Shown piece by piece: positions 5,472-5,829 of a DNA stretch of 5,829 nucleotides; position 1 is the first letter of the stretch, and each line of letters opens with the position of its first letter. The position numbers were made by a program, and so were the translations under genes. The notes below the pieces were generated by a model. That model saw only the letters and a program-made list of their open reading frames with translations. It was not told where the DNA came from and searched no databases. Source of the DNA: Planctomycetaceae bacterium (GTDB lineage Bacteria > Planctomycetota > Planctomycetia > Pirellulales > JAEUIK01); assembly GCA_015493185.1 (NCBI GenBank), contig WGDQ01000999.1, forward strand, positions 1 to 5,829, read 5' to 3'.

Positions 5472-5829
5472 ATGAATCCGTGGCATGGAAAGTCTGTGAT
5501 TGTAACCGGTGGTTCCCGCGGGCTGGGTCGCGCCATTGCCGCCGCATTCGGCGCAGCCGGCGCCCGCGTCGTCATCGCGGCCCGCCACGAAGGGCAGCTT
5601 GCTAAAACGGCAGCCGAACTGGTCCAACGCGGTTACGACGTCGCGGCGCGGGTGGCTGACATCACGCGCCCGGGCGATGTCGACGAACTGCTTGGCTTTA
5701 CCATTCAGCGGCACGGGCGGCTCGACGTACTGGTCAACAATGCCGGCATGTCATCGCGCGGCGCACTGGTCGACACGACCAGCGAGGTGTTTCGCGCGTC
5801 GTTCGAGCTCAACCTGATCGCATTGGCCC
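5472..5829 (+). CDS. short-chain dehydrogenase/reductase (SDR), 3'-truncated by window edge
   Basis: The first 119 residues of a classical SDR, an NAD(P)(H)-dependent oxidoreductase acting on alcohols or ketones, or a ketoacyl reductase. The frame continues past the window end. The cofactor motif TGGSRGLG (TGxxxGxG) is at 12-19, VVIAARH at 33-39 puts Arg38 where SDRs that prefer NADP carry a basic residue, Asp63 is in the adenine-contacting DIT position, and NNAG is at 89-92. Asn114 in ELNLIA is the catalytic-tetrad asparagine; the Ser-Tyr-Lys part lies beyond the edge. The ATG at 5472 is chosen because it puts TGxxxGxG 12 residues from the N-terminus, as is normal; TTG codons at 5451 and 5454 are in frame but less likely. 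No Shine-Dalgarno is visible before the start. No signal peptide is seen, so it is probably cytoplasmic. Codon use (mostly C/G third positions) is like its neighbours. Substrate is unknown. Confidence 0.94.
   Translation, partial: MNPWHGKSVIVTGGSRGLGRAIAAAFGAAGARVVIAARHEGQLAKTAAELVQRGYDVAARVADITRPGDVDELLGFTIQRHGRLDVLVNNAGMSSRGALVDTTSEVFRASFELNLIALA

Noticed and set aside
5083..5547. 154-codon minus-strand frame
   Set aside because: It begins inside the SDR gene on the opposite strand and has Ser/Arg/Pro-rich low-information sequence.
1..5829. CRISPR array, mobile element or tRNA gene
   Set aside because: No regularly spaced direct repeats, transposase or integrase motifs, terminal inverted repeats, or tRNA cloverleaf were found on either strand by eye.

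Overview
The window (about 5.8 kb, moderately GC-rich) looks like chromosomal DNA of a planctomycete, probably a Pirellula/Rhodopirellula-type relative. This is an inference. It rests on a Tat-exported Gfo/Idh/MocA oxidoreductase of the type greatly expanded in that phylum, a single-pass protein resembling DUF6174, long intergenic gaps and monocistronic-looking genes. No rRNA, tRNA, transposase, integrase, phage gene or CRISPR array was seen.

Layout. (1) 134-1579, minus strand: complete pyruvate kinase whose active-site residues match the K+-independent subclass. A weak terminator candidate lies beyond its stop (22-39). (2) 1580-2315: divergent intergenic region of about 735 bp. It is unusually rich in inverted repeats and holds a textbook-shaped intrinsic terminator on the minus strand (1937-1959) with no gene in front of it, plus two tandem 20-bp dyad units (2074-2113) that look like an operator. 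(3) 2316-2942, plus: small membrane-anchored protein with a probable DUF6174-like extracytoplasmic domain. (4) 2943-3704: about 760 bp without a confident gene. It contains a short coding-like stretch on the minus strand (2929-3087), an ambiguous open frame (3057-3488, plus) and a perfect 8-bp hairpin. (5) 3705-5021, plus: Tat-signal Gfo/Idh/MocA oxidoreductase with a strong ribosome binding site. (6) 5022-5471: 450 bp of intergenic DNA with a structured element just before the last gene. (7) 5472 to the window end, plus: N-terminal half of a short-chain dehydrogenase/reductase (SDR), cut by the window edge.

The four confident genes do not form an obvious operon or pathway. Pyruvate kinase is central glycolysis, the Gfo/Idh/MocA and SDR proteins are NAD(P)-dependent oxidoreductases of unknown substrate, and the DUF6174-like protein has no known role. 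I found no convincing new multi-gene system. The items most worth a second look are the orphan terminator with its hairpin-rich neighbourhood (possible minus-strand small RNA), the tandem dyads, the K+-independence signature of the kinase, and the short convergent coding-like segment that overlaps the end of the DUF6174-like gene.
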